From: Methylocystis sp.
Lineage (GTDB): Bacteria; Pseudomonadota; Alphaproteobacteria; Rhizobiales; Beijerinckiaceae
Assembly: GCA_002929055.1 (NCBI GenBank)
Contig: PERY01000004.1
Span: 85,039-149,038, forward strand
DNA length: 64,000 nucleotides
Direction of reading: 5' to 3'
Shown: in pieces, positions 52,316 to 60,359 of the stretch
Layout: every line of letters starts with the position of its first letter
Position numbering within the stretch: position 1 is the first letter of the stretch
Program-made: the position numbers and the translations under genes
Notes under the pieces: generated by a model
The model's database searches: none
Told to the model about the DNA's origin: nothing
The model's input: the letters and a program-made list of their open reading frames with translations, nothing else

Positions 52316-52788
52316 TTGCCCTTGGCCTCCTGGACCAGCTCGTCGAGCGTCTCGGCATCGACCATTCCGATAGGCTCGCCGTCATAAAGAGCCGAGGGGC
52401 TATGGGCGCAAAGGCCCAGGCAGTACACCGGATCGACTGTCAGGGAGCCGTCGGGAGTGGTCTGGCCCCACTCCAGCTTGTGCCGGGCCAGGAACTCATT
52501 GGCCAGCTTCTCGGCGCCCATCGACTGGCACGACTCGGCGCGGCAGATCTTGAGGGCGTGGCGACCGTGCGGGGCGCTATGGAAATCGTGATAGAAGGTG
52601 ACGACGCCATGCATTTCGGCGCGGCTGATGTTCAGCGCGCTGGCCATCTCCTTCACCGCAGATTCCGGTACGCAGCCGAATTCAGCCTGAAGAGCATGCA
52701 AAATGGGCAGAGCAGGACCCTCGAGACCCAAATGGGCCGCAATTATCTCCCGCGCCCGCTCGTCATTATAAGGAGCAGCGCCAGCCAT
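52312..52788 (-). CDS. fdsG: NAD-dependent formate dehydrogenase gamma subunit
   Basis: NuoE-like [2Fe-2S] protein of 158 residues. The cluster ligands appear as CRAESCQSMG near 80 and CLGLCAHSP near 121, in the usual C-x4-C ... C-x3-C pattern. It relays electrons between FdsA and FdsB. First gene of the fds operon. The ATG at 52788 with a purine-rich stretch upstream is the likely start. Confidence 0.95.
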   Translation of the reverse strand: MAGAAPYNDERAREIIAAHLGLEGPALPILHALQAEFGCVPESAVKEMASALNISRAEMHGVVTFYHDFHSAPHGRHALKICRAESCQSMGAEKLANEFLARHKLEWGQTTPDGSLTVDPVYCLGLCAHSPSALYDGEPIGMVDAETLDELVQEAKGK

Positions 52789-52917
52789 TTCTTCCCTCGC
52801 ATTGGGGGCGTCGAGCTCAAGACAAGCGCCCTTCATTGGTTTTGTTCCAAATGACAGTGCCGGAAATCCCGGCCCTGATCAATACCGTCACACCCGTTGC
52901 GCCATAGGGCTTGCCTA

Positions 52918-53820
52918 TCAATCGGCCAGCCTGCCGCTTTGCGCTAGCGCTTTTGCCTCAGCAACGAGCGCGCCAACGAGCGGGATGACGGGGTCGCGGA
53001 GCGGCGCGACGAGGCCAATCTCATGGCCCACCTCCGGGTCGACGATTGGAATGGAGCGGAGATTTCCCACTGTTCCCATTGTTTTCGCTAGTTTTTCTGG
53101 AAGGATGGTCGCCCATCGGCCAGATTTCACATGGTCATAGAGGAGAATGACGGAGTTCGATTCGAGGATCGGAGACAGCTCGACGCCCCCTGCGCCAATC
53201 AGTCGCTCGACGATCCGGCGGTTCTGCATGTCCGGAGTCAGCAAACACAAATCGATCCGTCCGACCTCGGCCCAGGTGACGCGCTCGCGATCGCCGAGGG
53301 GATTTCCCACTGTCGTCAGCAGACGGTAGCGTTCCGAACACAGCGGCACGGTTCTGACGCGGCCGCCGAGCGGTTCATTGTCGAGATAAGTGATGCCGGC
53401 GTCGATCTCGAGATTGTCCAGCATCGCCAGCACCTCGGTCGACGACGCCGAGACGACCTTGAAGCGGACATGAGGGTGCTTGTCGCGATAGGGCGTCGTC
53501 AGCGCCGAGACAATTCCCTCGGCGGTGGGGATAACGGCGATCTTGAGCTGGCCGCAGAGACCCTCGCGCAAGGTCCGCACTTCCTGCCGCATGGCGCGGG
53601 CGTCGCCGACGATGCGCTTGGCCCATTCCAGCACCCGCTCGCCTTCGGCGGTGAGGCCGTGAAAGCGCGAGGACCGGTTGACGAGCAGGACGCCGAGCGA
53701 ATCTTCGAGCTGCTTGATGCCGGCCGAGAGCGTCGGCTGCGTGACGCCGCAAAGCTCCGCCGCGCGCGAGAAGCTTTTCTCGCTCGCGACCGTGATGAGA
53801 AATTCAAGTTTGTCGATCAC
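52918..53820 (-). CDS. LysR-type regulator, probable activator of the fds operon
   Basis: LysR family protein of 300 residues from a GTG start. The helix-turn-helix reads KLEFLITVASEKSFSRAAELCGVTQPTLSAGIKQLEDSLG (about 4-43), followed by the effector domain about 90-290. It lies 129 bases upstream of fdsG in the same direction. FdsR-type LysR genes control fds operons in related bacteria, so regulation by formate or reducing state is likely but inferred. The frame is open 57 codons upstream in low-complexity sequence not typical of the family. Confidence 0.9.
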   Translation of the reverse strand: MIDKLEFLITVASEKSFSRAAELCGVTQPTLSAGIKQLEDSLGVLLVNRSSRFHGLTAEGERVLEWAKRIVGDARAMRQEVRTLREGLCGQLKIAVIPTAEGIVSALTTPYRDKHPHVRFKVVSASSTEVLAMLDNLEIDAGITYLDNEPLGGRVRTVPLCSERYRLLTTVGNPLGDRERVTWAEVGRIDLCLLTPDMQNRRIVERLIGAGGVELSPILESNSVILLYDHVKSGRWATILPEKLAKTMGTVGNLRSIPIVDPEVGHEIGLVAPLRDPVIPLVGALVAEAKALAQSGRLAD

Positions 53821-54197
53821 TTCAAGCGTTCCGTTGCCCGCGAGCGGCGCGCGCGGCGCGCAAGTTCGGCGGGGCGGAGACAGGCTGGAGCCGGTCCGGC
53901 GAGGGGCGCGCACGGCCCTCGCGCTTCGTCCTTGCGCAGGAAGGAGCTTTAGCACACCCGGAACCGAAACGCCCGTGGAATTAACGCGCAACAGGCTGGA
54001 GGCCGCTTGGGGCCGGCGCCGGGGCGGGCCTACGGGACGGCGCCCTCGCGCGGGGCGAGGCGCGACTATGTCGTCACTGCGGTGCGCGCGGTCCGGCGAT
54101 GGTCATAATTTGCCCATATTTGAACCGTTCCCGGATGATGAGTATGCTGTTTGAAAGCGCCTCTTTCAGCCGGCGGGATCCCGAGAGACCTTTGCTT
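53821..54197. other. 377-base intergenic region between divergent genes
   Basis: Very GC-rich stretch separating the LysR gene from the D,D-carboxypeptidase gene. Apart from the upstream sequences of both genes I see no conserved box, hairpin-plus-T terminator or RNA gene. The apparent frame extensions of both flanking genes into it are low-complexity and probably not coding. Confidence 0.6.
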
Positions 54198-55700
54198 ATG
54201 ACGACGATGAAGCGATTGATGCGTCTCGGCGCTTTTGCGTCTTGTCTGGCCGCGACGCTGGGCGTCCAGAAATCGGGGGCCACGCCCTCGCTGGTGATCG
54301 ACGTCGCCTCCGGAACAGTGCTCTCCGCCGACCAGCCGACCGTTTCCTGGTATCCGGCGTCGCTGACGAAGCTCATGACCGCCTATGTCGCTCTCGACGC
54401 CGTGCGCGCCGGCCGCCTCACTATGGACACGCCGTTGATGGTCTCGCCGCGCGCGACGCGCATGGCGCCGTCCAAGATGGGCTTCCGTCCCGGCACCGAA
54501 GTGACGCTGCAAAACGCGCTCATCATGCTGATGGTGAAGTCCGCGAACGATATCGCCGTCACCATCGCCGAGGGCGTCTCCGGCTCTGTCGAGGCCTTCG
54601 CCGACGAGATGAACGCGGCCTCGCAGAAGCTCGGCATGACTCAATCGCAATGGGTGAACCCGAACGGCCTGCCCGATTCGCGTCAGGTGACCTCGGCGCG
54701 CGACCTCGCGATTCTCGGCCGCGCGCTCTATCTGCAATTTCCCGAATACGCCAATCTCTGGAACATCGGCGCCATGCAGATCGGCGGCAAGATTCACCCG
54801 ACCCATAACGGCCTGCTCGGCCGCTACCCCGGCGCCGACGGCATGAAGACCGGCTTCACCTGCCCGGCGGGCTTCAATCTCGTCGCTTCGGCGACGCATG
54901 GCGGCCAGCGCCTCATAGCCGTCGTGCTCGGCGCGCCCTCGGCCAACTCCCGCACCGCAAAGGCGGCCTCGCTTCTCGACCGCGCCTTCCAGACAGGCGG
55001 CTCGATCGGCTCGCTCGGCTCGCTGCCGAGTTCCGGCCCCACTGCCGCGCCCGACATGCGCGACAGCGTGTGCCGCAATCGGGGCGCCGCGACAGCCGAG
55101 TTCATGAATGGGGTCGAGGATCTCGCCATACCGGTCGGTTCGGCGGCGACAGGCATTCCGCTGCTCGACGCCGTGGGCGGCGGCGGCCAGGCGCAGATCA
55201 GCGTGAAGGACATCGCCCGCCTGCCCCGCCCCAATTTCCAGCCGGTCTCCGTCTATGTGGGCCGCGCCGCGGGCTATGCCGGCCCCGTCGCGCGGGCGCG
55301 GGCGCCTGGCGCGCCTGTGGGCGAACAGCCAGACCTTGCGGCTTACGCCAATCAGGACGCGGCGGGCTCGGACGCCTCGCCCATCAGCCGCGCCGCGCCC
55401 GACGCCGCGACCATGCGCAAGGGTAAGCGCGGCAAGCGCGGCGCCGCCGTGGCGATGCCGGAACCCGCCGAAAGCATCGTGCAGGACAATGCGCCGCAAC
55501 CGAAGGCGGAGAAGGGCAAATCCGCCGCAAAGCCCGCCTCCGGCAAATCCGCCGGCGCAAAAAACGCGGGAGCCAAAAGCGCGACGGCGAAGCCCGCTGC
55601 GAAGCCGGCCCCTGCCGCCGGCAAGGCCGCGCAACCCGCCGCGCCCAAGGCGGGGGCGAAGGTCCAGGCCGCCTCGAAGCCTGCGGCCAAGGTTCAGTGA
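54198..55700 (+). CDS. D-alanyl-D-alanine carboxypeptidase with Lys/Ala-rich tail
   Basis: Penicillin-binding protein of class C/low-molecular-weight type, 500 residues. Signal segment about 6-28; catalytic SLTK at 55-58 (nucleophile Ser55, Lys58), SAN at 115-117, KTG at 217-219. It trims the terminal D-Ala of peptidoglycan stems. The C-terminal ~90 residues (from about 410) are a Lys/Ala/Pro-rich low-complexity tail of A-K-P repeats, unusual for the family, probably extended and strongly basic. The ATG at 54198 begins the signal; earlier in-frame codons are unlikely. It overlaps the downstream GTPase gene by 4 bases. Confidence 0.9.
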   Translation: MTTMKRLMRLGAFASCLAATLGVQKSGATPSLVIDVASGTVLSADQPTVSWYPASLTKLMTAYVALDAVRAGRLTMDTPLMVSPRATRMAPSKMGFRPGTEVTLQNALIMLMVKSANDIAVTIAEGVSGSVEAFADEMNAASQKLGMTQSQWVNPNGLPDSRQVTSARDLAILGRALYLQFPEYANLWNIGAMQIGGKIHPTHNGLLGRYPGADGMKTGFTCPAGFNLVASATHGGQRLIAVVLGAPSANSRTAKAASLLDRAFQTGGSIGSLGSLPSSGPTAAPDMRDSVCRNRGAATAEFMNGVEDLAIPVGSAATGIPLLDAVGGGGQAQISVKDIARLPRPNFQPVSVYVGRAAGYAGPVARARAPGAPVGEQPDLAAYANQDAAGSDASPISRAAPDAATMRKGKRGKRGAAVAMPEPAESIVQDNAPQPKAEKGKSAAKPASGKSAGAKNAGAKSATAKPAAKPAPAAGKAAQPAAPKAGAKVQAASKPAAKVQ

Positions 55701-56875
55701 GCGAAGGCCCCTCCGCTGCGGCGCGCCGCCCCCCGCCGCCCATCCCGCTGACGGTGCTGACCGGCTTTCTGGGTTCCGGCAAGACGACGCTTCTCAACAG
55801 GCTGCTCGCGAGCCCGGAACTTTCGGACACGCTCGTCCTCATCAATGAGTTCGGCGAGATCGGCCTCGATCATCTCTTCATCGAGAAGGTCGAGGGCGAC
55901 ATGGTGATGATGAGTTCGGGCTGCGTCTGCTGCACGATTCGCGGCGAACTCGTCAGCACGCTCGAAGACCTTTTACGCCGTCTCGACAACGGCCGCATCA
56001 AGCCCTTCACGCGCGTGGTGCTGGAGACGACGGGCCTCGCGGATCCCGCGCCCATTCTCCATACCATCATGAACCACCCCTATCTCGTCATGCGCTTCCG
56101 GCTCGACGGGGTGGTGACGCTGATCGACGCCGTCAATGGCGAAGCGACGCTCGACGCGCATGGGGAGGCGGTCAAGCAGGCCGCCGTCGCCGACCGGCTC
56201 GTCGTCACAAAGACCGACCTGCCCGAAGGCGCGTCGCGCGAGACGGCGCTGAAGGCGCGGCTCGCCGCGCTCAATCCGGGCGCGCGGATTCTCGACGCCG
56301 CCGACGCCACGCCCAAAGCCCTGCTCGATTGCGGCCTCTATGATCCCGCGACCAAGACGGCGCGCGTGCGCGACTGGTTGAACGCAGAGGCGGTGGAGGA
56401 GGCGCGCGACCACGGTCATCATCACCATGATCACGATCACGGGCACGACAATCATCACGACCACGATCACGCCCATCAGGACGTCAATCGCCACGACGAT
56501 CACATCCAGGCCTTCTGCCTGACCGGGGATATTCCCTTCACGCCGCCCTCATTCGACATTTTCATCGACCTGCTGCGCCACACCCACGGCCCGCGCCTGT
56601 TGCGGGTGAAGGGAATCGTCGCGCTCTCCGACGAGCCGGAGCGGCCCGTGGTGATTCACGGCGTGCAGCATGTCTTCCATCCGCCGCACCGGCTCGACGC
56701 CTGGCCGGACGACGACCGCCGCACGCGCATCGTCTTCATCGTGAAGGATCTCGACCGCAAATTCGTCGAGGGCCTCTACGCCGCGCTCGTCCATATGCCT
56801 GCGGTGGATACGCCCGACGCGCACGCGCTGACGAATAATCCGCTGGCGCCCGCGAGGGGCGGGTTGCTGGGATGA
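55697..56875 (+). CDS. COG0523 (CobW/YjiA/ZNG1) GTPase with His-rich loop
   Basis: Metal-chaperone G3E GTPase of 392 residues. P-loop GFLGSGKTT at 23-31, the metal-binding GCVCC (Cys76, 78, 79), NEFGEIGLD near 50, TKTD near 167, then a His/Asp-rich segment at about 236-270 and a CobW C-terminal domain (about 270-370). It delivers zinc, cobalt or another metal to a client; the client is unknown. It starts at GTG overlapping the carboxypeptidase stop. No cobalamin genes are adjacent, so zinc handling is somewhat more likely. Confidence 0.9.
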   Translation: MSEGPSAAARRPPPPIPLTVLTGFLGSGKTTLLNRLLASPELSDTLVLINEFGEIGLDHLFIEKVEGDMVMMSSGCVCCTIRGELVSTLEDLLRRLDNGRIKPFTRVVLETTGLADPAPILHTIMNHPYLVMRFRLDGVVTLIDAVNGEATLDAHGEAVKQAAVADRLVVTKTDLPEGASRETALKARLAALNPGARILDAADATPKALLDCGLYDPATKTARVRDWLNAEAVEEARDHGHHHHDHDHGHDNHHDHDHAHQDVNRHDDHIQAFCLTGDIPFTPPSFDIFIDLLRHTHGPRLLRVKGIVALSDEPERPVVIHGVQHVFHPPHRLDAWPDDDRRTRIVFIVKDLDRKFVEGLYAALVHMPAVDTPDAHALTNNPLAPARGGLLG

Positions 56876-56888
56876 CCCCGAAGGATTT

Positions 56889-56989
56889 CCTCATCCTGAG
56901 GAGGCTCCGCAGGAGCCGTCTCGAAGGACGAGGAAATCCGCGCGCCCGACCCTTCGAGACGGCGCCTTCAGCGCCTCCTCAGGGTGAGG
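56889..56989. repeat. long inverted-repeat intergenic element
   Basis: Two 39-base arms (56889-56927 and 56951-56989) match as inverted copies at 34 of 39 positions around a 23-base spacer. The arm reads CCTCATCCTGAGGAGGC...CCGTCTCGAAGG, a dispersed palindrome common in alphaproteobacterial genomes. It fills nearly the whole 124-base gap between the GTPase and comF, and could act as a terminator-like hairpin. Its right end supplies the GAGGG that may serve as ribosome site for comF. Confidence 0.85.
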
Positions 56990-56999
56990 GCGCTGACTG

Positions 57000-57770
57000 T
57001 TGGCGCTGACGATGCTGCGCGTCGACTTCCACTCCAAGGCCCGTCGCGCCGGCGCCTGGCTCCTCGACCTGGTCTATCCGCCCTCCTGCCTCGTCTGCCG
57101 CAAGGCCGTGGCCGAGCATGGCGCGCTTTGCGCCGCCTGCTGGCGCGAGATCGCCTTCATCGAGCGGCCCTATTGCGAGCGGCTGGGCACGCCCTTCGAG
57201 CGCGACCTCGACCAGCCGGGCCTCATCTCGCCGGAGGCCGCCGCCAATCCCCCGGTCTTCCGCCGCGCCCGCGCTGTCGCGCGATATGACAGCGACAAGG
57301 CGCGCTCCCTGGCGCATCGGCTGAAATATTACGACCGGCTGGAGCTCGCCGAGCCAATGGGCCGCTGGATGGCGCGCGCCGGCGCCGACATCCTCTCCGA
57401 GGCGGATATTCTCGTCCCCATACCGCTGCACCGGGTGCGGCTCTTCGCGAGACGGTTCAACCAGTCCGCGGCGCTGGCGCGAATCATCTCGCGGGAGTGC
57501 GGCGCGCCCGTAGACGCCCTGACTTTGCAGCGCGTGAAGGCGACGACGCCGCAGGTTGGCCTCTCCCGCGCCCAGCGCGCCGCGAATCTCTCGGGCGCTT
57601 TTCGAATCGATTCGGAGCGCGCCGCCCTGCTCAAGGGGCGGAATGTGGTTCTGGTCGACGACGTTCTGACCACCGGCGCCACCGCAAACGCCGCGGCGCG
57701 CGCCCTGCTGAAAGCGGGGGCTGCGCAGGTGGACCTCGTCGTCTTCGCGCGGGCGGTGACAAGCGCGTGA
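57000..57770 (+). CDS. comF: ComF family phosphoribosyltransferase-like protein
   Basis: Protein of 256 residues (TTG start at 57000; ATG at 57012 is an alternative). N-terminal Cys-x-x-Cys zinc knuckle SCLVCRK...CAACW about 29-47, then a phosphoribosyltransferase fold with the PRPP loop VVLVDDVLTTGAT near 216. ComF/GntX proteins are needed for DNA transformation in some bacteria, but most members are uncharacterised. The TTG start has GAGGG 9 bases upstream, inside the intergenic repeat. Confidence 0.9.
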   Translation: MALTMLRVDFHSKARRAGAWLLDLVYPPSCLVCRKAVAEHGALCAACWREIAFIERPYCERLGTPFERDLDQPGLISPEAAANPPVFRRARAVARYDSDKARSLAHRLKYYDRLELAEPMGRWMARAGADILSEADILVPIPLHRVRLFARRFNQSAALARIISRECGAPVDALTLQRVKATTPQVGLSRAQRAANLSGAFRIDSERAALLKGRNVVLVDDVLTTGATANAAARALLKAGAAQVDLVVFARAVTSA

Positions 57771-57822
57771 CAACCGGCGTATAAGCGCGCAACAAAAGCG
57801 TCGACCAAGGTCTCTTCCCGAC

Positions 57823-58092
57823 ATGGCCCGCATCGAAATCTATACGACGCCGACCTGCCCCTATTGCATCGCCGCCAAACGGTTGCTGACGCAGAAGGGC
57901 GCGGCTTTCGAGGAAATCAACGTCGCCGGCGATCCGGACGGACGCCGCGCAATGATGGCGCGCGCGGATGGCCGAACGACGGTGCCGCAAATCTTCATCG
58001 ACGGGCGCCACATCGGCGGCTGCGACGATCTCCATGAACTGAACGACAAGGGCGGCCTCGACCCTCTTCTCGCCGCGGGGGCCGGAGAATGA
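57823..58092 (+). CDS. grxC: glutaredoxin 3
   Basis: Monothiol/dithiol redox protein of 89 residues with active site TCPYC (Cys12, Cys15), TVPQIFIDGRHIGGCDDL near 55 for glutathione binding. Reduces disulfides using glutathione. The stop overlaps the DUF1178 gene by 4 bases; this pair is common in alphaproteobacteria. Confidence 0.96.
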   Translation: MARIEIYTTPTCPYCIAAKRLLTQKGAAFEEINVAGDPDGRRAMMARADGRTTVPQIFIDGRHIGGCDDLHELNDKGGLDPLLAAGAGE

Positions 58093-58493
58093 TCCATTAT
58101 ACGCTGGTCTGCGACGACGGCCATGATTTCGACGGCTGGTTCCGCGACAGCGAGACGTTCGAAAGCCAGTCGGCGCAGGGGCTAATCTCCTGCCCCTTCT
58201 GCGCGTCAACGCATGTCTCGCGCGGAGTCATGGCGCCGGCCGTTTCCCGCGTGGGGGCCCGCGCCGACGACGCAGTCAAGCTGCGGGAAATGATACGAGA
58301 GCTCAGGGAGAAAGTCGTCGCCGGCACGGAGGACGTCGGTGAACGTTTTCCTGAAGAGGCGCGGAAAATTGACGGCGGCGCAGCGGTTCAGCGCCCCATC
58401 CGCGGCCGCGCGACCTTCGAGGAGGCGAAGGCGCTGCTGGAAGACGGCATCGAAATCCTGCCGCTTCCCGAGTTGCCGAACGACGGCAACTGA
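58089..58493 (+). CDS. DUF1178 family protein
   Basis: Protein of 134 residues starting MIHYTLVCDDGHDFDGWFRDS, with CPFC near 36, the mark of DUF1178. Probably a small zinc-ribbon protein; function unknown. Translationally coupled to grxC. Confidence 0.9.
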   Translation: MIHYTLVCDDGHDFDGWFRDSETFESQSAQGLISCPFCASTHVSRGVMAPAVSRVGARADDAVKLREMIRELREKVVAGTEDVGERFPEEARKIDGGAAVQRPIRGRATFEEAKALLEDGIEILPLPELPNDGN

Positions 58494-58543
58494 GCGCCGC
58501 CCCGCCCTGCGGCGGAGCGAGCGCGAGGGCCTTGCGACGCGGC

Positions 58544-59089
58544 TTACATGACGCCGGACGTCTTCTTCAGTTCCTGCGCCTGAGTCAGGTGACGCTGAAG
58601 GATCGGCACGGCGTTCTCGGCGAGCCTCTTCAAATCCGCATTTTCCGTCTTCGCCGCGAAATTCTGGAAGAGCTTCAGAGCCCGTTCGTGCCCCTGAATC
58701 TGCTGGGTCCGAAACGTGTCCTCGATGTTCCGGTCCCGGGCGGACGTTAGTTGCTGCAACTTTTGCTCGTGTTCTCTGTCGAGCTTCGTGGGCAGCTCCA
58801 CGCCCTGCAGCCTGCCGGCGACGTTTTTCAGCTCGTCGTTCAGCCGCGTGTGATCGTCGACGATCATTCCGGCAAAGTCCTTGTACGCGGCGTCCTTCGC
58901 CTGGCTCTGGACCGCACGGCCGGCCTGAATCTCGAAATTGTCGATGATCCACGCCTGCTTCACGAAGTCCTGCGTGCTGATGCGCTGGCTTTGCGATTGC
59001 TCTGAGGAAGAGGGCCGGTCCCGGGTCTGCTGCGCCGGCGACTGTAACGTTGTGGCAAGCAGGATGCTCGCGGCGATGGCCAGTCTCAT
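58544..59089 (-). CDS. DUF4142 family secreted protein
   Basis: Protein of 181 residues. Signal peptide MRLAIAASILLATTLQSPAQ, then a four-helix ferritin-like DUF4142 domain with repeated H-x-x-x-x and D-x-x-H patterns (ARTIDDHTRLNDELK near 90, ALKLFQNFAAKTEN near 140). GGAG 9 bases before the ATG supports the start. Periplasmic; function unknown. Confidence 0.88.
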   Translation of the reverse strand: MRLAIAASILLATTLQSPAQQTRDRPSSSEQSQSQRISTQDFVKQAWIIDNFEIQAGRAVQSQAKDAAYKDFAGMIVDDHTRLNDELKNVAGRLQGVELPTKLDREHEQKLQQLTSARDRNIEDTFRTQQIQGHERALKLFQNFAAKTENADLKRLAENAVPILQRHLTQAQELKKTSGVM

Positions 59090-59177
59090 AGCTGTGTGCT
59101 CCTTGATGCGGCCCCGCCTGTCCAACCCGCCGTTTGCGCGTTGGTTCCGGGCCGTCGAGGCGCGTGCGTGCGCTCCG

Positions 59178-59765
59178 CTATTCCTTCGGCGGATCGAAGC
59201 GCTCGCAACTGACCGTGTTGAGCCGCTCGCGCGCGCGCGCCTGATCGGAGGGGCGCTTGGCGAAGGAGCGCACCAGCACGAAACCGCGCTTGGTCGGCGC
59301 CGTGAGACGCACTTCCTGGGGCGGCGCTTCCTCCGTCGCCGCCTGCAGCGCCTCGATCTGGCGCCCGTCGCCGATGACGATGTCGATCTTGCCCTTTATA
59401 GCCGCGCGGTCGGTGATCGCGTGATAGAGGCGGCCCGCGAGGGCGTGGAAGGAGATGGCGAGGTAATCCTCGCCGTCGGCGGGAGCGGAGACGCGCAGCA
59501 GGCCTTTTGAAAGATCATAGACGCAAAGGCCCTCGGCGAAGGCGGGATCTTCGAACGGGAGGATCTCGGCGCCGGGCGCCATCGGCGCGAGCGCGACAAG
59601 TCGCGCGGGCTGCGCGCCGCCGACCGCAGCAAGAGCGCGCGCATAGGCGTCTTTCGGCGCGACGGCCGGCATCAGCAGCACCGACACGATATGCACGACG
59701 CCCGCAATGAGCAGCATCGCTGCGACCCACGGCAGATGATCGAGATAGCGGTCTAGAATTTTCAA
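59178..59765 (-). CDS. DUF1254-family membrane-anchored protein
   Basis: Protein of 195 residues with one membrane segment (about 11-30, LPWVAAMLLIAGVVHIVSVLL) and an extracytoplasmic domain of the short DUF1254 type (YDLSKGLLRVSAPADGEDYLAISFHALAGRLYHAITDRAA near 85). It starts at TTG overlapping the DUF1214 gene stop. The two are usually adjacent. Function unknown. Confidence 0.7.
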   Translation of the reverse strand: MKILDRYLDHLPWVAAMLLIAGVVHIVSVLLMPAVAPKDAYARALAAVGGAQPARLVALAPMAPGAEILPFEDPAFAEGLCVYDLSKGLLRVSAPADGEDYLAISFHALAGRLYHAITDRAAIKGKIDIVIGDGRQIEALQAATEEAPPQEVRLTAPTKRGFVLVRSFAKRPSDQARARERLNTVSCERFDPPKE

Positions 59766-60349
59766 TCGCACTTGAGCTTCACAATTTTGGGAAATGACGC
59801 AGGATCGGCGTTGGCGCCGACGTCGAGTGGCGTGTCGTAGAGGCGCAGAACCAGCACAAATCTGCGCGCGTCTCCGGGCGAGAGCCAGTTGCCGGCGCGA
59901 GCGCGCCGCGCCACAGCGATCTCGAAGGCGCCGCCCTCGCGCCGTAGCGCGTCGACCGAGGAAAAGCCGTAGCGCCCGGCGGGGCTTGCAATGAGGCCGC
60001 CGTGCGGCGTTGCGAGCGCGATCGTCCACAGCCGCGCGGCGGGCGTCGGATCGACGATCTGGTAGTCGCAGGCCCCGTCGAGCTGCGCGCCCGAGGAATC
60101 TTCCTGTGCGACGAAAGCGAGGCCCTGGTCGATCCCGAGCGGCGCCTCTCCGGTGCGCGCAATAACGGCGCGGGCGTAAGGGTCGATGTCGGCGCCGCCG
60201 ACCGACGGCCACGCCGTCCAGGGGCCGGCGCGCAGTGGATTGAAGCCGTAGCCTGAACTCAGGGAGAGCGCGGTGGCCGCGAGCCCGATGGCGAGCCCGG
60301 CGATCATCACGGCGGCGGCGCGCAGATATTTTGCAAAAGGTCGCGTCAA
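59762..60349 (-). CDS. DUF1214-family membrane-anchored protein
   Basis: Protein of 195 residues with an N-terminal membrane segment (about 12-32) and a DUF1214-like periplasmic domain (WTAWPSVGGADIDPYARAVIARTGEAPLG near 42; WLSPGDARRFVLVLRLYDTPLD near 155). TTG start without a strong ribosome site; the upstream extension overlaps the PBP1A gene and is a shadow. Pairs with the DUF1254-type gene. Function unknown. Confidence 0.65.
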   Translation of the reverse strand: MTRPFAKYLRAAAVMIAGLAIGLAATALSLSSGYGFNPLRAGPWTAWPSVGGADIDPYARAVIARTGEAPLGIDQGLAFVAQEDSSGAQLDGACDYQIVDPTPAARLWTIALATPHGGLIASPAGRYGFSSVDALRREGGAFEIAVARRARAGNWLSPGDARRFVLVLRLYDTPLDVGANADPASFPKIVKLKCD

Positions 60350-60359
60350 GGGAGCCCGC

